A program made the translations under genes and the position numbers. Under the pieces are notes generated by a model. That model was not told where the DNA came from. It saw only the letters and a list, made by a program, of their open reading frames with translations, and made no database searches. From Dermacentor variabilis (Eukaryota > Arthropoda > Arachnida > Ixodida > Ixodidae): a stretch of 64,000 nucleotides of DNA. Shown here piece after piece: positions 9,520 to 20,161 of this stretch (the stretch's first letter is position 1; each line of letters opens with the position of its first letter). Location of the stretch: NCBI RefSeq assembly GCF_050947875.1, contig NW_027460291.1:26890662-26954661 (forward strand), in the 5' to 3' direction.

Positions 9520-12195
9520 TCGTTGCTGTCGTCGTGAACTGCCGAAGCGTACTTAATCAAAACAGCCGAACTTTCTGGGTTGTTAGAAAGTGTTGACGCT
9601 GACATAGTCCTTGGCACCGAATCTTGGTTAAAGCCTTCAATTGCTGATAGTGAGGTGTTTCCAGAAAACTACGTCGTCTATCGCAAAGATAGGCCCACTG
9701 CAGGTGGGGGTGTCTTTTTTGCTTGAACTACAGTTTTCAGCAATTGATTACAAGTGCAATGCACTGGAGTCTATACGGTGTAAGATAGTCCTATCTGATA
9801 ATTTCACGTTCATTGTTGGGGTGGTTTATCGCTCGTCCGGCTCGGATATCAGCACAGTGCAAACATTATATGAAATTCTCAGAGGTGTCAGCTCAGACGA
9901 TACTTCTTGGGGGGGGGGGGGGATTTTAATCTGCCTGGGTTATCTTGGTGCGATGATACGTGTACAAGTTCTGGCGGGCGCATGAACCTTGCGATGAAAA
10001 ATATCGTAGACACGTTTGGTCTGACGCAGTACGTTACCGATCCTACTCGCAATGGCGCTGTGTTAGACTTGCTGTTTTGTAACTCGCCGGATTTTATAAG
10101 AAATGTGAATGTCATTCCGGGAATTAGCGACCATCTGGCTGTTGTTGCCGGTATCCATAAAGAAAAAACCGTGCGAAGTTATCCACGAGTAGAAGGGTCT
10201 ACATATATGAAAAGGGTGACTACGATGCAATTTCTGAGAAACTTCGTAATTTCTTTTCTGTTTTCGAGTGCATATCTGAGCAGAGTAATGTGCACAATAT
10301 GTGGCACAATTTTAAGAACATGTTACTTGAGCTCGTAAGTGTACATATCCCCAATGTTGATTCTTCATGGCTTAAAAAGCACAAACAGCCATGGGTAACA
10401 ACACATATACTAAAACTCATCAAGAAAAGGATGAGGGCTTTTAACGCATTCAAGGAAAGCAAATCAGCTGCTCATTTTACAAAACTACATACGATTATAC
10501 GCGAATATAGGTTAAAGATAGGAAAAGCTAAAGATGAATACTTCAGCGAGCTGAGCAACAAAATGAAATCAAACCCTAAAATGTTTTGGAAGTACTAAAA
10601 ACAGTGTGGATCAGATTCCTTCTGAATGCAGGAGTTAAATTATAACGGTAAGATAATTATGTAAGACGAAGATAAAGCTGCCTGCCTAAACAACTTTTTT
10701 CATTCGGTATTCTTACCCAACCACACCTGTCGTATTCATCCACCTACAACTAATATTTCGCCTATGCTTTCTGTTGAGCTTAGTGTTAATGGAATTGAAA
10801 AACGATTGAAAGATATTGGTGAGTGTAAATCTAGTGGTCTGGATGGAATTTCTCCACGTGTACTAAAACGTTGCGCGGGGCCCATTTCTATGTACCTTCA
10901 TGTAATTTTGAAAAATCTTTATCGACAGGTATTTTACCCCATGATTGGAAAATTGCACACGTTGTTCCGATACATAAAGGTGGGTCCAAAAAAGACGTTG
11001 GTAACTACAGGTCAATATCACTTACATCTATCCCGTGTAACATACTTGAACATATCTTATATAAACAAATACTAAATCATCTAAGTAAGCATAAGTACTA
11101 ATTAACGAGCAGCATGGATTTCGTAGGGGACTATCTTGTACAACACAACTAGTTGAGTTTTATCATGACATAATATCCAGCGTAGATGCAGGAGGACAGG
11201 TAGACGGTGTGTTCCTGGATTTTTGGAAAGCCTTCGACACGGTATCACATTCACTCATATTCTTTAAGCTTAATACCCTACACATTGATGCAACTGTTTT
11301 TAAATGGATTGAATGTTACCTTTCCCAAAGAAGGCAATGTGTAATACTGAATGGAAAATGCTCCGAATATGCAAATGTTACCTCAGGAGTCCCACAGGGC
11401 TCCGTTCAGTATCCGCTATTACTTTTGGTGTACATTAATGATATCTCTGCCGGAATTTCATCTTTTGTACGGTCGTTTGCGGACGACTGTGCTGTGTACA
11501 AAAAAATGCCCATCAGAATGATACAATTGAACTTTAGAACGACTTATCAATCATTCATGATTGGTGTACTAAATGGAAAATGACCAATTCCGTCACGGTA
11601 TCATGGAAAACCAATTCAGTCACGGTATCATCTGGACAATGTACTCTTGAAGCATGGCAGTACGTATAAGTCTTTAGGTCTGCTACTGTCATCTGAATGT
11701 TCGTGGAAACCTCAGGTAGGCAGTATCATAGCCAAAGTTGGTAAAGCTTTGAATTTCATTCAGAGAAACCTGCGCTGTTCACATGCGAATTTAAAACGTA
11801 TGGCATATACAACTTGTGTTCGACCACTCTTAGAATATGGCTGTGTTGTGTGGGACCCCCACGAGGTAACCTTCATTGCCGCTCTAGAAAAAATACAAAA
11901 CCGTGCTGCCAGGTTCGTCTTAGGGCGGTATGGAAGAGAGAGCTGCACTGCAATGAAGGCTGAGCTAGGATGGGAATCACTTTCTGTCAGCCGCAATAAA
12001 CTGAGATTGAAATTTCTATATTCGATTTACTATAATAAAACAGGAATTAATAGCGAAATTTACCTACAGAAACCTCATTACATTTCAAAACGAACTGATC
12101 ATAGTTGCAAAATCCTCGAGTACCCTGCCAAGACGAACATGTATGCCAACTCATTTTTTGTTCGAAAAATTAAACAGTGGGAATTGGCTGACTGA
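9520..12195 (+). pseudogene. CR1-like LINE ORF2: endonuclease and reverse transcriptase, frameshifted
   Basis: Endonuclease blocks in order are NCRSVLNQ, LGTESWL, FNLPGLSW (after a run of G near 9910), LDLLFCNS and ISDHLAV. RT blocks follow: GLDGISPRVLK, HKGGSKKDVGNYRSISLTS, LDFWKAFDTV, GVPQGSVQYPL and a catalytic box FADDCAVY. The C-terminal part reads CVVWDPHEV...RAARFVLGRY and ends at 12195. At least five frame changes, several beside homopolymers, show it is dead. The beginning is approximate because the initiator region is out of frame. Confidence 0.8.
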
Positions 12196-12300
12196 AAAGC
12201 AAGTGCATTGTGTGAATGAAGATGTATTTTCTTCCATGTTGTAACCCCCCTGCTGTAACGCCTTTGGGCGCTGCGGGGCATCGATGAATAAAGAATAAAG

Positions 12301-12401
12301 AGAGCACTTCTCGGAGGGCAATTAGGGCTATAAGACACCAAATTACTGCGCTGATACGCTCGTTCTGTTAAATGGGACCAAAATAAAGTAAAGGAAACAT
12401 G
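12301..12401 (-). repeat. Array spacer, right part
   Basis: Continuation of the spacer interrupted at 7643. It reads agagcacttctcggagggca and leads into the next tRNA copy with A-rich plus-strand sequence that gives terminator-like T-runs on minus. Confidence 0.85.
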
Positions 12402-12473
12402 TAGCAGAGCGTGGTTTCGATCCACGGACCTCTAGGTCATGGGCCCAGCATGTTTCATCTGCGCCACTCTGCT
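12402..12473 (-). tRNA. Initiator tRNA-Met (CAT), degenerate copy 3, no element attached
   Basis: A 72-nt copy with intact acceptor ends and CAT anticodon, but changed D loop (tgtttcat on plus) and anticodon-stem change (taggtcat). Normal spacer follows its 5' end, so this is one of five empty target sites in the window. Confidence 0.75.
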
Positions 12474-12668
12474 GCTCCTGCATGCTATGTAAATTTGTTG
12501 ATATTTGTAATCACTGAGAGTAATCTTTTTTTTTTTTAGCGCGAGAAACACGAGCGTGTAGCACAAGAGAGCATTTCTCGGAGGGCAATTAGGGCTATAA
12601 GACACCAAATTACTGCGCTGATAAACTCTTTCTGTTAAATGGGACCAAAATAAAATGAAAGAAACACG
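12474..12668 (-). repeat. Uninterrupted array spacer
   Basis: Shows the native arrangement. The distance from this tRNA start (12402) to the next (12669) is 267 bp, giving the unit length. It contains gctcctgcatgctatgtaaa beside the tRNA 5' end and a poly-T tract. Confidence 0.88.
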
Positions 12669-12740
12669 TAGCAGAGGGTGGTTTCGATCCACAGACCTCT
12701 GGGTTATGCGCCCAGCACGGTTCCGCTGCGCCACTCTGAT
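12669..12740 (-). tRNA. Initiator tRNA-Met (CAT), degenerate copy 4
   Basis: 72 nt, CAT anticodon kept. Acceptor and anticodon-stem substitutions are present, and the first bases at the 5' end are altered (ctctgat on plus) at the junction with the iM3 poly(A). Confidence 0.72.
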
Positions 12741-12863
12741 TTTTTTTCTTTATTGCCGGAACTTTCACGTAGCAAACACAAAGAATACCATCTTAGTAAG
12801 TGTAGTAAGCGATACAGAAATAAACACAAACACACTTTCAAGTTTGTGCGCATGCATATTGTG

Positions 12864-12888
12864 TGGTCAGTCACATTGTGGCTGACCA
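12864..12888 (-). other. 3' UTR hairpin of iM3
   Basis: A 9-bp stem TGGTCAGTC with GGCTGACCA (one T.G pair on plus) and loop ACATTGT. It lies about 9 nt after the ORF2 stop at 12897. Confidence 0.65.
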
Positions 12889-12896
12889 TGTCATGT

Positions 12897-13983
12897 TTAA
12901 AATTCCTTTAATGTAGCGAGCAGCTCAATCCTCACCAGCCAATCAGGAGGACATTCTTGATCTTTAATCACATCAATGAACTTTGAAATATCTTCCCGGA
13001 ACAGCAGCCGCGCAGGGCGGCTGTCAGGCTCGCAATTACAACCGGCTATTCGGGCCCTCCATAAACAGTTGAGACCCATTAGCACAATTAAGTCCAAAGG
13101 CCTCCCGTCCTCATTTTCTACCGACAAATATCTATTACCTATTGGACTTCAAGACAATTCTTTCCGTACTGTTCCTTGAAGTGCGTCCCAAAAAAATACC
13201 CCTGCCCAAGAATGCGAAAAACATGGTCAATTGTTTCGAGCTGTTTACATATAAGGCAGTTTGCTCCCCTAGGTAAATAAAAACCCCTCTCTCGAAAGAA
13301 GGCCCGTACCGGTAAGGTTCCGGTATGCAAGTTAAAGAAAAAGGATTTAGTGTTTGGCTGCACCTGCATTTTCTTAACACGCTTTAATACGTCGTTTCCC
13401 TGTGCTCCACTGTTTATGGCTCTGTACAGCGGAACCGGCATAATCATGTAAACTATATCCCTGTACAATTTCTTCCGCGACACCGAAAAAAGATAATCCT
13501 TAAAGAATTTGTACGTACAGAAAACGTACACTATCAACAACTTCCCTTAGGTACCCTCGTAAAGCACCAGGCATACTTAAATTGCCCACCACGTACATCG
13601 GCAGATGCTTGCTCAGTCGCAACTGGCACATTCTGCGCAGAAAGGGGCCATGCACGTCTCGAAAGAAAAAAAAAACCACTGTTTACTAGCTGTTTCCCAA
13701 AAAGATGTGACAGGCCTAAGCCCCCGTCCTTGACTCTCCTAAATAAGTTCGTGCGGCGGCACCTGTCCCTTTCTGATGCCCAAATGAATACAGCAAGAAC
13801 TGTGTGGAACCTTTGCACATTTAAACGAGAGCAACAGAAAACTTGCATAACATACCATATTTTGCTTATTAAAAACAAGTTACATACAGTAGCTCTCGCA
13901 CACATCGAGAGATGATCACCTTTCCAATTTGTTGTTTTTTCTTTGTGTCGTTTGGCCTCTTCTAGCCAGTAGTCCTCATTCCC
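12897..13983 (-). pseudogene. iM3 ORF2 C-terminal fragment
   Basis: Contains the thumb block WKGDHLSMCARATVCNLFLISKIWYV and the AVFIWAS...RTNLFRRVKDGGLGLSHLF segment shared by the family. The C-terminal zinc region follows (CLICKQLETIDHVF, final Cys lost), and the protein ends LATLKEF with the stop at 12897. Frame changes occur near 13540 and 13139. The polymerase active site is missing because of truncation. Confidence 0.82.
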
Positions 13984-14204
13984 TGCGCCGCGCTGCTGCT
14001 CCTGCATGCTATGTAAATTTTTTCATATTTGTAATAAACGAGAGTCATCTTTTTTTTTTTTTTAGGGCGAGAAACACGAGCGCGTAGCACAAGAGAGCAT
14101 TTGTCGGAGGGCAGTTAGGGCTATAAGACACCAAATTACTGCGCTGATATGCTCTTTCTGTTAAATGCGACCAACATAAAATAAAGAAAACATGTAGCAG
14201 AGCG
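13984..14204 (-). repeat. Array spacer with tRNA-start duplication
   Basis: Begins with a 16-bp copy of the tRNA start. The standard spacer with a long poly-T tract (14050-14064) follows. Confidence 0.85.
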
Positions 14205-14262
14205 TGGTTTCGATCCACGAACCTCTTGGTTATGGCCCAGCATGATTCCGCTGCGCCACTCT
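14205..14262 (-). tRNA. Initiator tRNA-Met (CAT), damaged copy 5
   Basis: The copy is missing one G in the anticodon region (tatggccc), and its first acceptor nucleotides are replaced by the poly(A) of iM4 (plus reads gccactctttttttt). The acceptor stem cannot pair fully. Probably non-functional. Confidence 0.65.
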
Positions 14263-14320
14263 TTTTTTTCTTTATTTCCGAAGTTCACATGATGAACAAT
14301 AAGTCCCAAACGATAAAGCA

Positions 14321-14343
14321 CTTCAGCTACGCTTGAGCTGAGG
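14321..14343 (-). other. 3' UTR hairpin of iM4
   Basis: Stem CTTCAGCT with AGCTGAGG and loop ACGCTTG. Compared with iM1 the innermost pair is changed on both sides (C-G to T-A), a compensatory change. Confidence 0.65.
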
Positions 14344-14352
14344 CGAGCAACG

Positions 14353-17300
14353 TTAAAATTTCTTCAAACTCACTAAATCATCCAGAAGTGTTACCCACTG
14401 AGGTGGGTCATGCTGTGCCCGGATGCGTTCCCGAAGGTAAGCAGCGCTTTCAATAAAGTTTTTACGTGCACTGCGCGTATTAACATCTGCGTGCCTTACT
14501 TTCATTCGTCTTTTCCACAAGCTGTGGAGGCCAAGAAGCACGAACAAATCGTATGGTACATCTTCGTGATCAACCGGTAAAAACCTGATACCATAGGGGC
14601 CAATGGTAACTCTTTCTTTATAGTTTTCTGGAGGACGTCGCAGTGGAATATCGCGTCCCAGCAGTCCAGAAATACATGTTCGACTGTCTCTGGCCTCTTA
14701 CATAAAAGACAGTTCGTTGTCCAAAGGACAAAGATTCCCTATTCTTGAAGCCACGTTTTGACAGGTAATGTATTAGAGTGTAACTTGAAAAAGAGTGTTT
14801 TCACGCCTGGCCTGACTGGCATCATCTTCACTCGCTTTAAAATATTCAGTCCTGGGCCTCCACGATAAGGCGCATGGTACAATGGCACCTGCAGCTTGAT
14901 ATCCACAAGATCTTTGTGCAGTTTTTTTTTGGGAACACTGTACAAATAGTCTGGGGAAAAACGCACTTCTAACAACTTACAAGAAAGCCCAACCTCGCGC
15001 AAAAATCCGGCTACAGCACTGCGAATGTTTTCACCAGAGGACACTATGTTTCTTGGGAGTAGCCTCTGCAATCGGACCTGTATAACCGTTCTTAAGAAGG
15101 TGTCATTTTGATCACGAATTAAAAAAAAGCGTGATACCACTTGACGCAAATACAAATGAACCAGTCCAAGGCCTCCACTCTTCACTGAAAGAAACAGGTT
15201 TGTTCTCCTCGTTTTTTCCCAGGTCGAAGTCCAAAGAAAGACGGCAAATATACGATGCAATTTTTGAACAGAGGTCCGCGAAGCACACAGCACATTCATG
15301 AGGTACCATATTTTTGAAATGAGAAAAACATTGCAGACAAAGGCACGTGAGAAAATTGACAGATTCCTTCCTTGCCACGCTCCCGCTTTCTTTCTCGCCC
15401 TTGACATCTGTTCGTTCCAAAGTGGACTGGGATCGCGATAACATTCTAGGGGGCACATCAAGGTATCGCGTTGGAAAGGGAGACCATTGCAGCCGTGAGA
15501 AAAATTGCGGTGTAATGTCACATTCCCCGTGCCAAAATCCAGAACTTTTTTCCCAGTTTACTTGACATCCAGTCTGGTTACAAAACCTTTCCAGAATGTT
15601 TGTAACTTCACAAATGCTTTCTCTGTTCGTGCAAAATACCGCGATGTCGGCCGCATACGCAAGAAGTTTCACCTGAGCAGATTGCAGCTTGAAACCTGTG
15701 ACGTAATCACTGTTGATAATGGCCAGACATAAAGGTTCTAGATACGCTGCAAAAAGCAGGGGAGAGAGGGGACAACCTTGCCTCACCGAAGAAGGCACTG
15801 TGAGGCGCTCAGTAAGGCCGCCATTAAGTATAATGCGTCTCATACAGTTTGCGTACGCCCATCTTTACTCCTTCTACTATTACGCTACCCAGGTTAGCAT
15901 GCTCTAGAATGGAGATAAGAATGTCATGTGAAACGCGGCCGAACGCTTTGTCCAAGTCCAGCTGTATCATAGCTACCTGGCTTCCAAGCATGTCCACACA
16001 TTACAATGCGGTTCTGGATGCATGTATATTTGTTGCAATGCTTCGACCTCTGATGCCACAAGTTTGGTGCGGCCCTACTAATTTGTCGATTACACTCTGA
16101 AGTCGCCTGGCTAGTACTTTTATGTACCCCTTCGAGTCTACATTAGTGAGGCTGATAGGTCTGTAGGAACCCACTAACATTCGTTTCTCCGGATCGTCAG
16201 GCTTGGGAATAAGTACAACGTGTGAAATACCAAAGGACAATGGTACTTTTTTACGTTCATAGGATTCTGTTATCACTTGTAACACGAACTGAGAAACATA
16301 ATGTTTAAAGGTTTTATAAAAGGCAGCGTTCAGCCCATCTGGCCCCGGAGCGTTTCCAGAAAGGAAGATCATCTATTGCTTTCTCGATCTCTTCCGAAGT
16401 AACAGGCAATTCAAGACGCTCTCTTACATCATTGTCGAGTGTTGGCATTAGTCGTAGGAAATCCCCTTCGAACTCTTGCGCATACTCGCGCCTATTTCTA
16501 AAACGTTCAGCAAAGTATTCCGAAATAGCGCGCTGAATCTCACTAGGGGCGCTTGTAATGTGCCCCTCGTATCTTATTTGCCCGATTTCCTTCTGGCAAG
16601 CATACCGCTTTTCATCTGATAGCGCCCGCTTTGTAGGCACTTCACCTGCCCACAAATTATCGCTCCATGAGCGTATTATTGCTGATCTGTACCTGTCAGT
16701 GTCAATTGTTTCGATCCGACACTTCACGTCTTTTATTTCCTTACTAAAATTTCCTGGCTGATAGGTTTCCATGATAACCAAGCACTCGAGTTGTTCACGA
16801 AGTTCCTTTACTTTTTCTTTCTGTTTATACTGAAGTGTGCAACTTTTTTCTATAGCTTTAAGGTTCACTCGTTCTTTGAAACTTTCCCATTCAACGGCAA
16901 AGCAGTCCGCTTGCTCAGGTAGTACACCGTCGAGATCGCTTTTAATTTCCTTGACAAATCCTTCATCGTCTAAAATTTTCTCATTTAGTTTCCAAAGGTA
17001 CCAATTAAAGCGTGATTTCCTTCCCTTCGTTCCAAAAGTCGCGCTCACAAGGCAATGATCGCTAAACGATACAGGTTTTACATCATAGGCTGTGCATAGT
17101 GGCACGAGATCAGCAGAAACATACAGCCTATCTAATCTTGCGTGACTGTCGCGTTAAAAGTGTGTGTAATCAGGCCGTGTTCCAGCCGAAAACACACTTC
17201 CAACGTCCTCCAATAAATAATCGCGCACAAGTTCAATCAACACTTCCGCGCTCTTGTCCCTCACTGCTCTACACTTCACTCGGTCAGTAGCAGCACAGAC

Positions 17301-17761
17301 GCAGTTAAAGTCTCCCAATAGAAGCAGCACCTTGTCACAATTCAAGTACGGCTCAATGGAATGAAAAAAAAAATTTACGTTCACTTTCAACATTGCGGGC
17401 ATAAACACATACAACGCGCCAGTGTAAGCTTGAAAGAGAAAAATCAACAACCAAGAGGCGGCCACTTTCACATGCAATTACAGACTTCACACTTATACCT
17501 AATGTGTTGCGAATGAAGAGAAGGCATCCATCCGATGTCCCAGCGGAGTGACACACACACACACACTTCAAAGTTGGCGTGGAAAGTGGGCACCAAGTGG
17601 TCAGCATGTTCTTGCGACTCTATCTTTGATTCTTGCACAGCTATTAGGTCAAGGTCATTATCAATAAGCTGGCGATTATGCTGACATTGCCGCCTTCATG
17701 CTCCAGGCCCTCTAACATTCAAAGTTGCTACACGCAATGGGGCTCTTAGCTCAACTACCAT
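14353..17761 (-). pseudogene. iM4 ORF2, catalytic RT motif mutated
   Basis: ATG at 17761 opens MVVELRAPLRVATLNVRG. Endonuclease blocks QESK, LLGDFNCV, LDRLYVSA and FSDHCLV are all recognisable but spread over several frames. The RT has GNAPGPDGLNAAFYK, SYRPISLTNVD, HQTCGIRGR, QLDLDKAFGRV and QGCPLSPLLFAAYLEP. The catalytic box reads AYAADIAVF, so the first Asp of YADD is Ala. The C-terminal zinc motif CLLCKRPETVEHVFLDC is complete, and the protein ends LVSLKKF before the stop at 14353. Frame changes near 17105, 16372, 15843 and 15521 show it is inactive. Confidence 0.83.
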
Positions 17762-19072
17762 TCCTTTACGTAATAAAAAGGGGCGCGATCCCCATGGTGC
17801 CTACCTCTGTCGACCATGTGATTCTCCTGACTGATGTTCCGCAATGATGTTCGGGGGGTCTGTCCGGCCACCCAAAGGGTTGTCTGGTGTTTGTCTCGAA
17901 GTGGTCTGAGGCTCTTCCTCGTCGCATCCTCCACCTTGCATGCGTGCAAACTCGAAATGTCAGGCATGAACACTGTGTCGGTCGACACACAACCGGCGCT
18001 GAAATTCCACAGAACACAGAAAAAAAAATTACGGAGGCGGTTTAGCCGCCTTCCGTGACTCGGCTGCGGCTTCAACGACGAACGTCGACTTCCTGTCGTT
18101 TTTGGAGACGGCTCCCCACTGCTACTACCACCAGGCTGCGGGTTCTCTCCGGCGCTCTCTTCGCGGGACCGTTTTTCAGCGATTAGGGCAGCCGCTTCAT
18201 CGTCGGCGTCCATGGCGTCGGCAATGCGAGGCTCCACGCAGTCCGGGGTTTTCAGCGAAACTTTCGTATCGGCCACCGTACTGTGACCGCTGTCGCTTTC
18301 GGGGCCACGCTGCGCTAGCTGAGACGCCACTACTGCAGGAGACGTCAATGTTGTCGTTGTCTTCTGCTTAACCAGACGCGTAAACGAAGGCCCATGTTTC
18401 GTCCCCGTTTTCGCAGTTGTCCTCGCTGCCTCTTCTGCGTCCGCCTCATCCATCAAATGCTCCGAGGCATTTTCACTGGTTCCAGGGCCGGCGATGCTCG
18501 CATAAGTACGGGGGCACTCACCGTCTTCGTGACCGAAACGTCGACAAGCTCCACATCGCCGTACCATACACTCCCGACGAATGTGTCCCGTACCTCGGCA
18601 GCGAAGACATAACGGGGGCCTTCCAGGCACAACGCCGAACGCCAACTCACCCCCAACGTTAAGCTGGTGCGGCAAGTCGTCCACTTTAACGCCAGCTTTC
18701 AATTTCAGCGTGACCATCCTGCTCGTTGAGCCTTTCTCTGACACGCCGTGCACGCGCCAGCGCTCCCGCGCCACCTCGGATACCTTTCCATACGGTGCAA
18801 GTGCGACACGCACGTCCTCGTCCGGCACGGTGTGAAACAGCCAATGGAGCTTGAGACGTACGTGCTGGTTCGCCGGGTCAATATCCAAGCAGCGGCGTTC
18901 TTTGACGCGCAGCTCACCGGCGCCTGCAATCTTCTTAACAGCATCCGCATCCTTCAGCGTGATGGCCCAGATATGGCTCATCCGATACGCCCCAGGGCGA
19001 TAACATCCGAGAGCAGGGACTGCCTAGCCAACGCATCTCGAAAATCTTCCACCCGGTACGGGCGGGCCCTGA
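17755..19072 (-). pseudogene. iM4 ORF1, gag-like CCHC protein, N-terminus lost
   Basis: A long open frame (18981 to 17755) contains MSHIWAITL, LFHTVPDEDVRVALAPYGK, ERWRVHG and two good CCHC knuckles (CLRCRGTGHIRREC and CGACRRFGHEDGEC). A low-complexity tail follows. The part upstream (ARPYRVEDFRD) is joined through a one-base deletion in a run of G near 18990, and everything before it is missing at the iM5 junction. The open frame runs on to a TAG one base beyond the ORF2 ATG (ATGGTAG), an arrangement that could couple termination with ORF2 initiation if real. Confidence 0.78.
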
Positions 19073-19099
19073 TATTATGGCTATGTAGTAACTTTAAAC

Positions 19100-20161
19100 A
19101 TCATCATCATCAGCCTGGTTGCGCCCACTGCAGAGCAAAGGCCTCTCCCATGCTTCTCCAACAACCCCGGTCATGTACTAATTGTGGCCATGCCGCCCCT
19201 GCAAACTTCTTAATCTCATCCGCCCACCTAACTTTCTGCCGCCCCCTGCTACGCTTCCCTTCCCTTGAGATCCAGTCCGTAACCCTTAATGACCATCGGT
19301 TATCTTCCCTCCTCATTACATGTCCTGCCCATGCCCATTTCTTTTTCTTGATTTAAACTAAGATGTCATTAAGTCGCGTTTGTTCCCTCACCCAATCTGC
19401 TATTTTCTTATCCCTTAACGTTACACCTATCATTCTTCTTTCCATAGCTCGTTGTGTCGTCCTCAATTTGAGTAGAACCCTTTTCGTAAGCCTCCAGGTT
19501 TCTGCCCCGTAGGTTAGTACTGGTAAGACACACATATTATATACTTTTCTCTTGAGGGATAATGACAACCTGCTGTTCATGATTTGGGAATGCCTGCCAA
19601 ACGCACTCCAGCCCATTCTTATTCTTCTGATTATTTCCGTCTCATGATCCGGATCCGCCGTCACTACCTGCCCTAAGTAGATGTATTCCCTTACGACTTC
19701 CAGTGCCTCGCTGCCTATTGTAAATTGCTGTTCTCTCCCGAGACTGTTAAGCATTACTTTAGTTTTCTGCAGATTAATTTTTAGACCCACTCTTCTGCTT
19801 TGCCTCTCCAGGTCAGTGAGCATGCATTGCAATTGGTCCCCAGAGTTACTAAGCAAGGCAATATAATCAGCGAATCGCAAGTTACTAAGGTATTCTCCAT
19901 TAACTTTTATCTCCAATTCTTCCCAATCCAGGTCTCTGAATACCTCCTGTAAACACGCTGTGAATAGCATTGGAGATATCGTATCTCCCTGCCTGACGCC
20001 TTTCTTTATTGGGATTTTGTTGCTTGCTTTATGGAGGACTACGGTGGCTGTGGAGCCGCTATAGATATCTTCCAGTATTTTTACATATGGCTCATCTACA
20101 CCCTGATTTCGTAATGCCTCCATGACTGCTGAGGTTTGATTCAGTCGTTTGATTCAGTCGA
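19100..20161 (-). mobile_element. RTE-clade LINE, 5'-truncated, inserted in iM5
   Basis: The 3' end is a (ATG)n-type tail, seen as catcatcatcatcagcctgg on plus at 19099-19118. It is flanked by a 10-bp duplication, aactttaaac at 19090-19099 and 20162-20171. Removing it restores the iM5 codons for CLKLLHSHNI. A direct 13-bp repeat, tttgattcagtcg, sits at its 5' junction (about 20135-20160). Confidence 0.88.
19110..20123 (-). pseudogene. RTE reverse transcriptase fragment
   Basis: The reading MEALRNQGVDEPYVKI...KKGVRQGDTISPMLF is typical of the RTE clade. The catalytic box reads RFADYIALL, so the second Asp of FADD is Tyr. LPVLTYGAETW and the C-terminal GRQKVRWADEIKKFAG segment are present in the same frame but separated by one stop codon at about 19353. 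The endonuclease is absent through truncation. Confidence 0.87.

Larger units (their letters stand above)
7644..12300 (+). mobile_element. CR1/L2-like LINE, plus strand, degenerate
   Basis: Inserted in a spacer in the opposite orientation to the iM elements. Order is tandem promoter-like repeats (7649-8601), leader, ORF1 (8694-9482), ORF2 (about 9520-12195), a short 3' UTR and a tail of two GAATAAA-type repeats. A possible 2-3-bp duplication (aag) flanks it. The sequence ARFVLGRY near the ORF2 end and the lack of RNase H fit CR1/L2-group elements; this is recalled from family knowledge and not searched. Confidence 0.82.
12741..13983 (-). mobile_element. iM3, short 5'-truncated tRNA-targeting element
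   Basis: A 1.24-kb copy with poly(A) at 12741 and the truncation point in the RT thumb region at 13983. It is followed by the tRNA-start copy tgcgccgcgctgctgc (13984-13999) and normal spacer. Same site and orientation as full-length copies. Confidence 0.85.
14263..19074 (-). mobile_element. iM4, tRNA-targeting element, 5' end fused to iM5
   Basis: Runs from poly(A) at 14263 through ORF2 and most of ORF1. It lacks the ORF1 N-terminus and the 5' terminus, because at about 19073-19076 the sequence passes directly into the reverse transcriptase of iM5. Confidence 0.8.

Noticed and set aside
18041..19356. Plus-strand open frames opposite iM4 ORF1 and the RTE fragment
   Set aside because: They mirror the GC-rich coding strand of ORF1 and RTE and contain no recognisable domains.
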